A stretch of DNA of 64,000 bases from Cycas panzhihuaensis (lineage: Eukaryota; Cycadophyta): contig CM041465.1 of assembly GCA_023213395.1 (NCBI GenBank), forward strand, positions 167,407,741-167,471,740. The letters are read 5' to 3'. Of the stretch, positions 24,204 to 36,450 are shown piece by piece. Position 1 is the first letter of the stretch. Every line of letters begins with the position of its first letter. Under the pieces are notes generated by a model. It was given only the letters and a program-made list of their open reading frames with translations. It had not been told where the DNA came from and did not search any database. A program made the position numbers and the translations under genes.

Positions 24204-25779
24204 TCGCCTTATGGCGTGAGCCTCCGCTTGAGAGCGTAATGTGATGGCGAATGCTGTCAACCAAGAAACATGAGTAGCACATGCATATATATATAAACAA
24301 TAAAGAGCAGCACGTGGTCCAAGGGTGCGGGCAAGTGTCGTGGCGGAACGCGTGGACAAGGGCGACAGAGACGAGGACAACGTAGGGGCTGCCTACGCGT
24401 CGTCTAAACATCGAGCGGAAACTGAAGTAAGCAGTACAACGGGATGCCCCCATTGCCAAGGTGCAACGTGAAGTAAGAGGGCATCCGGCAAAGAGAGCAA
24501 GCACATCTAACCGATAGCAACCGGAGACTTGGGCACGGGCTGGCCAGACAAGCCTCCACATGAAATGGTGTGTATCATGTATGATAGATGTAGCATGTAT
24601 GATTTATTTTGTAAATGAATGATTTTTGTATGTTGTAAATGTACATATGTTGTAAATATTTGTATGTTTTAGAAATGCAAATGTGTAGATATGCAGATTT
24701 TTGTTGTAGATATCTTACTGAAAGTATGCAGGTGTTTCCTTCCATGTATGGCCATATGTCTACAGAGCACACACATCCACCGTGAGTAGAGGCGATCGAG
24801 AGGTGTGAGGTTAGAGGATGGGGCGACATACATGTCCACGAGGGAGCATAGCGGAATGTGCAAAGGAAACGACAAGCATGGAAAGGGGGGGGTAACGATA
24901 CTCCACAGCGTCGTCCTAATTTGGGGAATGCCCAAAATAGGAAGACAAAGGTTCCCAATAGCTCATGGGAACGCGGGTTCCGCAGGAGGAACCAGAAGGA
25001 GAAACGAAAAGAAAATCCATCTTAAATTGCCATTCAACCCGTGGTTGGGAAGAATGGGGACAATTTAAAATGGTAGTTTAGGCTCGTTTCGGAGCAAGAA
25101 TCCATCTTAAATTGCCATTCCACCCGTGGTTGGGAGGAATGGGAACAATTTAAAATGGTAGTTTAGGCTCGTTTCGGAGCAAGGATCCATCTTAAATTGC
25201 CATTCCACCCGTGGTTGGGAGGAATGGGAACAATTTAAAATGGTAGTTTAGGCTCGTTTCGGAGCACGAGGAGAGGAAGAGGTGTGCCTAGACCCCATAA
25301 AGGTAGGGGTAGTCACACGTAGGGTAGGAGATAGGTGACGAAGAGTAGGGCCAGTGTGGCTAGGCCTACTAGTAAACTTGCTATGGTCGGAACCAGATGA
25401 GTGCAACAGACTTGGCACACGGCGGACCGCGTGGCAAGGTTGCATCCGAGTAGGAGTGGCTCTAGTCCGAGGTAAGGATCTAGAACGTGAAGAGGAAGTG
25501 CCTCTACGAGTGGCTCGTCGACGTGGGTGCCTACGTGAAATCGCTCGGGGAGGCCGAGAAGGTAAGATAAATGGCTGGTTTAGGACCCGGTGGCTCGGGG
25601 CCATCAGAATGAGGAAGAGCGGGAATATCCGATCGAGATATTCCCCTAGGTGCTCGCGAAACCAGGGTGACACGTCGAGGAGAGGGCCCATAGCCCTCGC
25701 CATCCGAATCAAAATCACTCATGGCGGCTAAATGCAGTAACCACCTACACCAATAGGGGCAAACCTAACTAGGTTTGGC
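24204..25779 (-). other. element C non-coding tail between protease and 3' LTR
   Basis: No RT, RNase H or integrase motif is visible on either strand. It holds an AT-rich stretch with repeated TATGTTGTAAATG-like units (about 24570-24720), the 3 x 85-bp array (25015-25267), and a short minus-strand open stretch at 25722-25531 (MSDFDSDGEGYGPSPRR) that may be the end of the gag-protease frame or spurious. The sequence next to the 3' LTR (AAGGCGA on the minus strand) is only a weak polypurine tract. Confidence 0.6.
25015..25267. repeat. 3 x 85-bp tandem repeat with internal hairpin
   Basis: Units start at 25015, 25100 and 25185 with an exact period of 85. Each runs from ATCCATCTTAAATTG to GGCTCGTTTCGGAGCA. 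Within a unit, CCATCTTAAATTG-CCATTCC pairs with GGAATGG-(GAA)-CAATTTAAAATGG, so each repeat can fold into a stem of about 20 bp. Units 2 and 3 are nearly identical; unit 1 has a few changes (CAACCC, GGGAAGAATGGGG). Confidence 0.95.
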
Positions 25780-26769
25780 TCATGACGCAGCATAGCTCGG
25801 ACTGATGAAGGTCGGTCTCCTGGAACAAAGGTCCCACAGAAGTGGTAACCTCCTCAGGATCGCTATCTTCATCATCGAAAACAACCTGGCGGTGGATGAG
25901 AGGTGTGAGACTAAGATTGGCACACGGGCGACACCTTTAACTTGTCCTTCATGGACAAATTTAAGTTGCCCCCACTGCGTGGAGCAGACTGCCCCCATCT
26001 GGTCGAGCCATGGTCGGCCCAACAAGAGGTTGTACTCCACATCGACGTCGAGTACAAAGAACTCGATGTAAACGGTTTTCCCTCCTAAGGTGAGGGATAG
26101 GGAGGCTGCCCCGGAGGGACTTCTCGATCCCATCATACCCTTGGCATTTCAAGGGATGACTCAAGAGCTACTATGCCTAGCTCCTTGAGCATACGCCAGC
26201 ATAGCGTTAACAGAAGAGCCATTATCTACAATGGTCCTCTTTACGATACAATCAGGAGTATCAATGGTAATGACGAACGGGTAATGCAAAAGCTTCTCCC
26301 GCTTGCTGGGAGATGGGAGATCTCTAGGATCAAATGAGATGACAGGTGGCCCATGGGAGGTAGCACCTATCGCATGGATGGAAGCGTCTTGTTGACCAAG
26401 AGCTTCAAGAAGAAGAGCACGTTGCTCAGGGCAGCTTCTCAAGACGTCCATCAAGGACATTCCCGCAGCGACGGTATAGAGCTCGTCAACAATAGAAAAG
26501 GGTTTACCCTTCCCTGTGGGTTGGGTAAGCGCCCTTCTAAAGTCGAATCGGCGGGCGGACGGAATAGTCTTGGGAAGCGCAGGAATCTCCGGAGGAACGG
26601 CTTCCGGAGGAGGATCAAGGTGAGATGTGGATGAAGAGGCACCAGCTGCCTCTTTAGCGGCTTGGGGCCAAGTTAAGGCATATAACAGAGTGGTCTCAAG
26701 CAATTGGACAACCTTCTTTCCCTTGTAGCGGGACCGCGAAGGTGATGGAGCACGGCGGTCGGGGGCCAA
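25780..26769 (-). pseudogene. element C aspartic protease region
   Basis: Two adjoining minus-strand open stretches (26769-26161 and 26136-25780) form a gypsy-type protease. The first has a Pro/Ser-rich linker, then LLHYPFVITIDTPD and RTIVDNGSSVNAML. The active-site block there reads D-N-G where the standard retropepsin triad is D-S/T-G; Tat/Athila relatives often vary this triad. The second continues with VEYNLLLGRPWLDQMGA and KFVHEGQVKGV, the conserved LLGRPW end of the domain. A frame change lies at about 26140-26160. The protease would mature the gag polyprotein. Confidence 0.82.
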
Positions 26770-27315
26770 GGTGAAGGTGACCTTCGCGCACCCTTCCCTC
26801 TACCATGCGAAGGGCGAGGATCGGAGATCTATCCATTCGATCAGTATCTTTGTTGAACATCATGACCACATTCCCCATGTTTGGGAATGGGTCTCTATGA
26901 ATGGGTGATCGAGATTAGGCCTCGATGCTCGCACAGGGACGAGTCGCGTGGCGCCGTGCCCGGCAGCGCATCGTCATGGAAACACTCCCGTGGATGGAAC
27001 ACCAACTCTTCTCAAGGGAGGATCGGTCCTCCTTGCTTGAGAAGATCGGGTGTTACCCCTTTGGGGGCATCGCACGAGAAGTCTCTGGGCAGTCTATGGG
27101 AGGTAGGCGATGAAGGAGGTTGGAGTTTTAGCTCCTTCATCGCTCGCTCAAATGAGCGAATAAGCGGAGGTGAGGGGTCTAGGGTCCTCTCGGTCGGATG
27201 AGAGGTGGACCTAGCGGCTGCGAAGGTGTGGTCTCCTTGCTGGAAGGCGCCTCACGACGTTGCGAGGGCTTGGGAGGTTTCTTGAGTCCCGCTTGGATCT
27301 CAATAGCCTCCAAAG

Positions 27316-28986
27316 CTAAACACCTCGAGATGGCGAGTCGCATGTGGTTGCCTCCATCTTAAGGACTTCCATATGGACTTCAGGACGAAGTGCGTTGACA
27401 AAGAGATCCCTCTTCAACTCCTCAGGCAATGTGGCCTTGGTGGAGTGAAGGAGGTCGTGAAAGCGTCGCACAAAGTCACGGTTCATCTCATCGTGGCCTT
27501 GTTTGAGCGACACAAGCGCCTTCATTCCGCTCTCGAATGGGCGCGCTACGTCAAAATAGTTGACGAACTCGTTCACTAGTCTTTGGAATGAGGAGATCGA
27601 ATGGGGGAAGGCGGTAGAACCACTTGAGGCGCCGCCCGCAAGGATCGCGGAAGAGCTTCATCAAGATGTGGTCGTGGGCCCAATAGTCAATGCACGCCAT
27701 GGAAAAGTCAGCACATGCTCGGTTGGGTCTGCGACGAAGTCCCATCAAATTTGGGGACTTGAGGAGGATGAGGCGGCAAGTTAGTTCTCAACGCCTCAGC
27801 AGACAAGGCGTCGACCTATAGTCCACGAAAGGACGTGTCCTTGCACAGGCTAAGGGATCGACAACCGTGAAGAACGGATGGGGTGTCGGTCCCATCCCTC
27901 CTTGAGAAACACCCCTTGTGGGAAGGGGTGCGGGTAGATGTTCGGAAGGAGGCGCGCTCAGGCCTTGTCTTGTGACAGGAGTCGCTACCGGACGTCGGAA
28001 GCAGGGTGAGGGCCGGGTTTGCCCATATGGGCCACCGTGGGTGGCGCGACCCCATATGGGTGCAACGGGTCCACTCCATGTATGTGGAGGTGGTTTCCCT
28101 TGCCCGCCCCAAGGTGGTGACGTGTAGCCCGGGGCACGTGAAGAGAAGGACCACCAACCGGGTTACGACATACGCAGGCGGGTCCCACATGGTCAAGGCG
28201 GCCAGCTAGCGAGCCTCGAGGCCTACTAGGAAACGCGGGGGCCACGTTCGGCGGTGGCACGGGCGTTTGGTTTGAGCAAGGCATACTAACCCCGAGTTGA
28301 GGAAAGATGCGCCGCCGCTGTCCCGAGGAAGTGGGACCACGACTGGGGACGGCAAGCGCAACACTTGCCTTAGGAGCCGGGGTAGACACGGCATAGGACG
28401 TGTGTGTGTGGCGGGACGTATCAATCGTCGTAGATGACGTGGGCATGGATGAGGAAGACGCCACGTTGCGTAGCATCTCCGTTAACCATCTAGAGGCGGT
28501 TGGCGAACCGCCGAAAGTACTGCCAGCGCCTCGGCCGCGTCGGCGGAGGGGTATCCTCATAGCCATACGAGGTCGAAGGGACTTGGTAGGGGACCTCAGT
28601 GGCTCCTCGTAAGGCTCGCCCGGTGGGGTGGCGGGTCTCACGAGTAGCCGGGTCTTCCATTGCATGAGTGGAAGGCTCAAAATCTTCTGGTGGAAATGGT
28701 CATCGGGGTAATAGATGGAATCCTCGCCCTCACGGGTGGATTCGGAGCAGACGAAGGAACTCATGAGTGCGAAGTCATGGCATGGTAGGCCCAATCGGAC
28801 GGGTATCCTTCCATTGCGAAACGGGGCTCGACGATGGAATGAAGCGCGACGATTGGTCTTAACAACGGCGGCAAACCCAAGCTGCCGCGAAACGTCGCAT
28901 GCAACGCCTCGCGGCGTTGTTAGAAAAGCGAAAAGGAAAAGGAAGGAAAGCCGCAAACCCGTTGGGGTTGCCCAACTCAAAAGCAA
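27316..28986 (-). pseudogene. element C gag
   Basis: The minus strand from about 28986 starts with a Ser/Pro/Arg-rich N-terminal region. It continues at 27748-27551 with YWAHDHILMKLFRDP and LKWFYRLPP, then at 27576-27316 with MNEFVNYFDVARPFES, LKQGHDEMNRDFVRRFHDLL and PEELKRDLFVNALRPEVH. This is the retrotransposon gag capsid fold of Ty3/gypsy elements of the Athila/Tat type. It lies in two or three frames, so it is either frameshifted or carries sequence errors; GC-rich indels like those separating the LTRs could explain this. Gag would form the particle that packages element RNA. Confidence 0.82.
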
Positions 28987-29054
28987 AATGCGAGCCTACC
29001 TAAAGGCAAGAGCACCAACACGAAGGGAGGCGGATCTAGCTCCCTTCTTGGCGG

Positions 29055-29071
29055 TCCCAAGATGGTCGCCA
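29055..29071 (-). other. element C putative primer-binding site
   Basis: Directly next to the LTR end (minus strand ...CGTTTCA) the sequence is TGGCGACCATCTTGGGA. It begins with the TGG needed to pair with a tRNA CCA end. I cannot assign the tRNA. Confidence 0.45.
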
Positions 29072-31618
29072 TGAAACGCTCTCCACGGGCAATGATCCAA
29101 CGCCTAGCGGGAAGGACACAAAACCACGTGGCTAATAGGCTAAAGAACGAGGATCATACCTCGCGGGACGTCCGTCTTGGCGGAGGCCGAGTGCACGGAT
29201 CGCAAGGTGCTGGTTGCTTCAGTGGCCGTCAGGCGAGACCCTCCTACCCCGGATGGCCGGAAGGGAAAAGGAAACTACGCTACTTCTCAAGGTAATGAGA
29301 AAGCGGCGAAGGGGCAACCAACCGAACGTGTCACGTAAGATATATGCAAGAGCGGCTAAGGAGGGATCGGTCAAAGGATCTCAAATACCATAATACGCGG
29401 GGTATAGCAAAGAAAGATACAAGTAAAGCAAATGCAGAGTAAAAAGCAAGTACAAAATAAATAGTTATTTCTTCCCCTTTTTCTTATGTTCTTTAACTAC
29501 TAAAGCAAGTGTAAAGAAACGTAAGAGCACGAAAAAAGGGTATGGAAGGTGAGCGGAGAATACACGGATCCGGCGGTTGAGACGCAGTGTCATGCAGTTG
29601 CGCTTCCTCCCGTCGTCCTCCTCGTATGCGGCGTCGGTTGCAAGCGGTGATGGGGGATCACTTACCTCCCCGAAAGCAAATAAACACTAACTAAACTGAA
29701 ACGATAAAATAATAAAGCTCAAAGCGACACAAACAAAAGGGAGAACGTACCAAACAAGCGTCGGCCAAGAAGGTCGACCATGCGCCCCTTTGTTCCGAAC
29801 GCTCCTGCAAGCAAATAAGCAGAATACCTTCCTCTCGAGAGAGAGGCTACGAGATACAAAAAGGTATGTATATATGTGCCGCAAGTAAAATAAACTAAGC
29901 TAGGAAGATACGGTTAAGCACTAACATGCAATGAAAGGAAACGAAGTCACACGACACATATGCAAGCGATATACACCACCAACGCACCAAACGGGATTGA
30001 GTGTAGCCTCGGGATGGCTAACTCACCCACGAGAGGTCTCTACAGATATAAGGGAGCGATGCTAGCATGTAACAGGGGCCGGGTCGTGTAGCAACGGATA
30101 GCCTATACCAAGACGGGTATTCAAACCGACTCTCAAAGCTTCTCTAGCCCCGCTTCCTAAACAAGAGCGGGAGATAAAGGGGGAGAGGATAAGGGACGGA
30201 ACCCTTGGGGAGTAGGGCAAGACTGGGGACGGAACCCCGCCTACCTCCCTCTAACCCTCGTGTAACCCTTTATGCCTGGCTTGCCCAAGAAATGGCGAAA
30301 GAGAAGGGTTGGAGGAAAAGGATGGGTTTAGGGGGGGCAAGTGAGAAACTAGGCCTAGCCTAGGGCAACACTCCAATGGGCCACAACCGCTACTGATTGT
30401 TGCATCAAATGATCAAGGAAACTCAAGGAAATACATGCACAAAGAGAGGAAAAGATTTGCAAGTAAGCAATGAAGAAATAAGCAAAAAGCACTTAACAAG
30501 GGACACCAAATACCTCCAATGATGAGAAATGAGAGCATGTAGGTCCTTGGAAGCTTGGTGTAGCGGTCCAACCAATGCCTATGAGGTGTTGTTGCATGTC
30601 CCTTGCAAGAGAATAAGGTAGTGGAACCTCATGCAAGTCAAAAGCTTGGAAATGGCTCCTTGCGATGGTCTTTCTTGGTGAAAAATCCTCTTGAAAGCCT
30701 TGAGAATGTATGAAGAGGAAGAGTGCTTAGAACGGAGTCGTGAGGGGCAAGAATGGCCTGCAACTCCAAAGAATAGCAGCCCTTTGTACCTCGATCCACA
30801 AATGTAGGAGGATGTCTCTTATCACCGCTTTTGTTCTTTGTCTCTTTGTGAAAAAATGCTCTAAGAAAGTTGAAAAGTGAGGTGAATAATGATGCAAATG
30901 AATGAAAAAATGGTTTTTATGTCTCGAGTGAAGCAAGTGAACGTTGGGGGCCCTCGCGCCCAACTGATTAGGAGCCACGCGATTCATGAAAATCGCGGCC
31001 AGCCGCGTGGTTTCTCTTTTTAAATTTTAAGCGATCGTCTGCGATAAACTTAGCTGGTCGCTAAGTTTATCATGCAGACGCTTGGTACCGCCTTGAACTC
31101 CGCAGATCATGCTGCAATTTATGCATGATGCGAAACCCAAAAAAAAAACAGAAAATTAAAGTAAGAAATCGTGTTTTAAGGTAAAATCATAAGTTAAACT
31201 CAAAATACATTAGTCAAGAGCGGTTTTAGGTCATGGGCATGTGCTCAAAGCGGTGCAAAAGACCTAACTAAGGGTTAAACCAAAGCTTAGAAAGGGTTTG
31301 CAACATAAGCGACGCCGGTAACATGCATAAACAGTGGCAAAAGCATCCCGAAAGACCATGGAGACGCGTCGTGGGTGGTTGCACGCCATACGGTGTCGCG
31401 ATTCACGATGAATGCCCCCGCTGTGAGTCGTCATAGGCTAAAAGGTGCCGTTAGGCACATGCATAATGAACAAGCAATCAAACAGGTGCATATGGACAGG
31501 CACATGTCAATCAAACCATTCCCACCATCGCAACGATCATAAGTAAGCAAAGTAAAGGCATATACCTCACAAACCTGTGTCGATGTGTCGCAAGTCCATT
31601 CCCGATAGCCGGGAAACA
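29072..31618 (-). repeat. element C 5' LTR (right copy, 2547 bp)
   Basis: Direct repeat of 21672-24203 with TGAAACG and AAACA ends, followed by GGTAG. On the minus strand this copy precedes gag and is therefore the 5' LTR. It contains a strong hairpin at 31036-31080. Confidence 0.93.
31036..31080. repeat. LTR hairpin in element C
   Basis: CGTCTGCGATAAACTTAGC pairs with GCTAAGTTTATC-at-GCAGACG around a 5-base loop: 19-bp arms with a two-base bulge. In the other LTR (about 23622-23672) the same stem is partly disrupted. Confidence 0.9.
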
Positions 31619-31623
31619 GGTAG
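31619..31623. repeat. GGTAG target-site duplication, right copy (element C)
   Basis: Exact repeat of 21667-21671, directly after the LTR end. Confidence 0.9.
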
Positions 31624-31820
31624 TAAGCAAACGATTGAGGCCTATGGGGCCCAAGAGATTCTTGTAGGTCAATTTTCTCTAAAATTAATGGTTGAAAATA
31701 ACCAAGTGGTCTATGATCAACACAAGATACCGATTAAAATAAGATATATAAACTATTATGGTCAAATTTTGGGTCATGGACTTTTCTTTTTTAACAAACT
31801 AGTTGCAAGACTAAACTTAA

Positions 31821-33747
31821 TGTTTCACTAAAACTAAGCCTAAATCCATCCTCATATATTTCATGAATAAGTATCTTTTTAATCTACATTTAATCAATTG
31901 ATTTAAAGGCCATTTTATGTTATGTTGGACCACTTTTAGTTTTGGTGAAATATGGTATCAATCTTGTGAATGGTTTATGGTGGATGATGATGATTATACT
32001 ATTATGTAGTTATTTGTTAATGACTAAAACTATAGTGACATAATTCCACCTTTAAGATCATTTTGACTCACTTTTTCTTCTTGTAATATTTTCTTATTTT
32101 AGTCTTTTTCTCTTGATTTTATATTCGAGATTGTCATCTTTTTATGATTATTAGGCTTGTGCTTAAGTTTTCACCCCTTTTGGGCTGGTATTTTTCATTA
32201 ATAAGGTTATTTTGATTCAAATTTTCTTGATCAAATTTGACCTTGGTAGTTGAATATTAAAATTTTCACTTTATGTTTCATCACATTTTTGCCTATACTA
32301 AAAACACAATCAATCGTGTTTTATTAAGGTAACCATATTTTTTGTTAGTGACAAAATGTGGTCGATCAAATTTTTTACTATTATACATGTAAATATTTTT
32401 TCTTAATGTATCATTCTTACATGCCACCACCCAAACCTACCCCCATTCATGCCTAAAATCCTCTAAAACCCTTTAGTGGACTCAAAAGTAATGGCTTGCT
32501 TTGGATTTTGATGGTGTAAGTAAAATTCTAAGAGATTTTGGACTTTTATCTTTGGGAAATAAACAAAGAGTTAAGAGAAAAATATTTGGAGCTTGGAATG
32601 ATACTTTCATGCTATTCATATTTGAATTGTTATTTCTTTTTTGAGGTATATTTTAATTGTTGAACTATTTATCTCAAGCTTCATCTATTTAATAAGATCT
32701 TTTACGTCACCTTTTCTTTAGATTTAGAGCTTTCTTGATACTTTTTTTTTGTGGCTAGTTATTGCTCTCTCCCTTATTTGAATACTAAAAATTTTTCACC
32801 TTCATCTCTTTTTTTTTTTCTCCCTTGGGAATCCTTGGCTAAAAGGTTAGCCCTTTATGGAAATCTAAGGAAATTAACTATTATGAAGAGAGATCTTCCT
32901 CTTTACCTTGAAATATAGATATTTCTTTTCATTGTTCTTAACTGTCCAAGTTTCTCAACAAATTTTAATCTTACCTTCTCTATTTTTCACTGTTGTGTTT
33001 CTTCTTCCCAATTTCTTCCTCTCTTCTGTTGGTTTAAAGGGAAAATTTAGGAAAGATTAATCTTAATAAAAGAGGTTTGTTATTTTGAGGTATAAAATAC
33101 ATCATTTAAGTTGTGGATTATGGAAATTATTTGTGCTATATTCCTTGGCTCTTTACTTTTCTCTGTCCTATATATAAAAGAAAAAATAATGCATGAATAT
33201 TTATGAATGAAAACTTGTGAGTTAGAATAAAGTTTATATGAGGTTTAGAGATCCCATGGTACCTTGAAGATCCATGAGTGATAGAATCTCTTTATGTTTT
33301 TTCAATCTACTATTTGTTCAATCAATAGATTCATCATATAATTAGTTGTGTATTTATTTTATAGACTACATGCCATCTCTTAGTAGCTGAAATCATCTTT
33401 GAAATTTCTTACATTCATTAAAATCACCATCAAGATTAAAAAATAACATGCATATAAATTGAAAGCTATAGCATAAGTTTTGCATGTTACTTCCACTTTT
33501 GTTAAGTTGTATGAATTCAATACTTCATGTTATAGGAGTTGCATTTCATTCTTTTTATATTTGAAAGAAAATGTGTCTTGAATACTTAGAAGATAATAGT
33601 TCTTTTGATTCATGTAAGCTTTATCCTAAAAAAAAAAGAGATTGCATGCATGGTTTGTTTTTTCTTATTTAGGTTAAAAATATAGTTCATCTCTTTATTT
33701 TCATTGGTGTTTTTTATTGCACTTTTGAGAAGTTTATAATTCTTCCA
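31821..33747 (+). repeat. element A 5' LTR
   Basis: Homologous to about 45927-47857 from TTTCACTAAAAC to TATAATTCTTCCA. The TG start at 31821 and CA end at 33747 are inferred from where similarity begins and ends. The two copies share long runs such as GTGAAATATGGTATCAATC but differ at many positions. Confidence 0.8.
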
Positions 33748-34289
33748 TTACTTTAGCTATTTGTTTATTGGAATAGGCCCAAAAAGTTAAAATAATTCAA
33801 GGAAAGGAACCTTAAAAAGGAGACAAAAACATTGTTAGTATAATTATGAGCTTAGAACTCTTATACTTGCTTGTGTACTCTATGGATCCTTGTACCTCCT
33901 TTTCACATTCTATCCTTCTGTTGCTACAGTTACATTTAAACTAAACAATATGATTAAATAGAGACTCATTTCTAAGAGTTGGAAAATATGGTCCTTAGGT
34001 TCCCAAAGTCTCTTATTTCTCTTAGTCTTGACCTAAAATAGATGAAACACAATATCATTAAGAGATATCTTGCCTTGGCCCAACTAAAGGATGCCATCTT
34101 TCTGATGACCATACTAGGGAGTTACCATTTGTTCTTTGTTTAAAGTAATAGAAGCTACACCTCCTCCTTAAAGAAGATCATTGAGACTTCAAGGTCTCCC
34201 ACCTAATTTTTAACTTTAATCCTCACACTCCACTCATGAAGTTTTATCTTCCTATATTAATCCTTCAAAACACCACATACATGATAATT
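33748..34289 (+). other. element A leader between 5' LTR and gag
   Basis: AT-rich, with no open frame. A primer-binding site is expected directly after 33747, but the sequence there (TTACTTTAGC) does not show a clear TGG-starting site, so it is decayed or the border is a few bases off. Confidence 0.5.
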
Positions 34290-36450
34290 ATATTTATCCT
34301 TTCAAAGATTCAACTCAATTGTATGAGATACCTATGGAGCAAGGATAACTAAACCTTCTTAATTTCCTAGTGGTGCTAGTGTTCCTCTTATGTCTTCCTC
34401 CTTTGTATAAGAAGAAATCCCTTTTACTCAAGCACCCCCATCTTATTTTGACTTGGTTGTTACTAGGGTTCCTACTACCCTTTATATGCCCGAATATTAA
34501 GATCTTTTCTATCGAAAAGCCCATACTATGTCATCTTCTCCTCAACACCATTAATTTGACCCATTACATGAGGAATACAAGTTCATATAGACTAAGCCCT
34601 ATATTTTTCCTAATCTTAACCAATCACCTTTACCTTCCCATCCTCCTTCACCTAGTCCACTCTCCCCTCCTTCAGGAGAGGTTGAAGATCATAAATTGGT
34701 TCATTCCCAACTTCTCCCTTCACCTTCTATATTGCAAGTTCAAATACATTCTTCTCATGTAGTGTCTTCTACATATGAGAGACCCTTTAATATACTTATT
34801 CAAGATAATCCTATCTATTCTTTTATCCCCACTTCTTAACAAGTAGGTCTATCTTCTTCAATCCTACAACCTATCTATTTATATCTTAGTAGAGTAGCCT
34901 CTTCCCACCTGGTTGCTACTTCAACTCAATTACCACCCTAGGCTTCTCATACAGTCATTTCCTAGAGTGTTAGACCTTACATCCCCTCTCTTAGGGCATC
35001 TAATTTAATATCCTCTTCTCAACCTATTTCTCATACCTATGTCATTCAACCTCATCCTTCACTTGTTTAATCTCAAGCCTTAGGGGTTTGTTAATCCTAC
35101 TTTGTCATCATACGTCCCTAGAACAACCTTTAAAAAAATGTATTTTCCTTCATTTAATCCTATTTTCCCTTGATATCCCATTTTTTAAACTAATTTTGTG
35201 GTAAATTCTTCTACCTAGTTTAACCCTTCTTCTTCCCTTCTAACCTATTCTATGCCTCATCAACAACAACCTAGCTCCTTTACCACCCCATGTCCTCCAT
35301 CCTTATCTCAACATTCTACAATATTGAGGCCAAGGAAGCCTTTATTAAATTATATGAAATTTCCTTTTCTATGTGAGGTCTTAATATCTCTTATGCTTCT
35401 ATTTTTACTTAAGTTACTCAAATTCTCAGGTGAATCTTCTCAAGATCTCACCTCTCACATAAAATTGTTTGTGCTTACTTATGCCAACTTTATGTCGTAT
35501 GACTATATCATGATATACCTATTCTCTAAATCACTTTAAAGTGATGCATTGAAGTGGTTTTATCACCTCCCTTCTGCACCCATCCTCTCATTCTAATAGT
35601 CGGTTGACTTCTTCATCAATTATTTTGATGTGGAAAGACTTTTGAGTCTAAGATTAAATCACTCTTGGCTATTAAGCAAAACCATGATGAAACCTTAAGA
35701 GATTTCATGAGAAGATTTCAAGACCAAGTACACGCATGCTATTCCTGACTTGATCCTAATCTATTTCTTTACCTATTGATTAATGCTTTGATACCCCATA
35801 TTTATCTTGAAATATTTAATCTTGGCCCTCATACCTATGAGAAAGCCATTGATTGATGCTTAGCCTTGGAAACTTTTGAAATATAAGTAGACATTAAAAA
35901 TGTTAGAAAATCTATCCCTTCTAAGGAGATGATTCAAATGCCTAAAACTTCTCATTCTAAGCCAACCTATGATTATTTGACCTCGTCCATTAGGTCATTA
36001 GAGTGTATGATCAACACTAAATTGCATGTTGATAGTCCTACTATAAATCCTTCTACTTAAGAAATAAAAGTTATTTATCTTACTAAAGGGAGAAAGAAAC
36101 CACCCACATCTTCTCCTCCTTTTAGGAAGAGAAAATGGTGTCCTAATCATGAAATTAACAATCATTATAGAAGTTAATTTCACATAGTTCAAGTGATAAC
36201 TCAAAATATGAACAATTAAATAAATCAGATTTCTTAAACTACTCAAGATCAAATGGTTCATAAGGACCCTCTACCCCAAGACCAAGATAAAAAAAATAAG
36301 AATGATAAGGGCAAGGGTAAATAAATTGAAGATAACAAAGGTGAATCTTCTGGCTCTAGTTCATCAAAGAAACCAACTACCTCTTATAATCCTTCAATGA
36401 AGCATGTTAATAATCAAACTCACCCACTTCCTAAAGGTGGTGAAATTGAG
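34290..36450 (+). pseudogene. element A gag
   Basis: One plus-strand frame gives a long Ser/Pro-rich N-terminal region from about 34330 to 35230. The capsid fold follows: ESSQDLTSHIKLFVLTYANFM at about 35430, an ALKWFYHLPS-like block, FINYFDVE near 35615, and FLYLLINAL/PHIYLEIFNLGPHTYEKAID-type sequence (about 35760-35850) readable across frames. A nucleic-acid binding remnant KWCPNHEINNHY lies near 36130. More than ten stops interrupt it, many at expected Gln or Trp codons. Confidence 0.8.

Larger units (their letters stand above)
21672..31618 (-). mobile_element. element C: complete GC-rich non-autonomous gypsy-type LTR retrotransposon (TR-GAG-like)
   Basis: A 9.95-kb element with two direct LTRs (21672-24203 and 29072-31618), TG/CA ends and an exact 5-bp duplication. 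Orientation is minus, judged from gag and protease. Inside lie gag (28986-27316) and protease (about 26769-25780), then 1.6 kb without RT, RNase H or integrase. Plant elements with LTRs and only a GAG region are known as TR-GAGs, so movement would need enzymes from an autonomous relative. Its base composition is strikingly richer in G+C and CpG than both flanks, which points to a young insertion into decayed DNA. Confidence 0.9.

Noticed and set aside
23998-24219. 73-codon frame with many His, Ile and Pro over the G-free patch
   Set aside because: Its unusual composition is a by-product of the G-to-C patch; the sister LTR does not support it.
25354-25731. Plus-strand open frame of 125 codons in element C
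   Set aside because: Overlaps on the opposite strand the tail of the gag-protease region; Arg/Gly-rich text typical of a GC-rich antisense shadow.
27985-28209. Plus-strand open frames opposite gag in element C
   Set aside because: GC-rich antisense shadows of gag with no recognisable domain.
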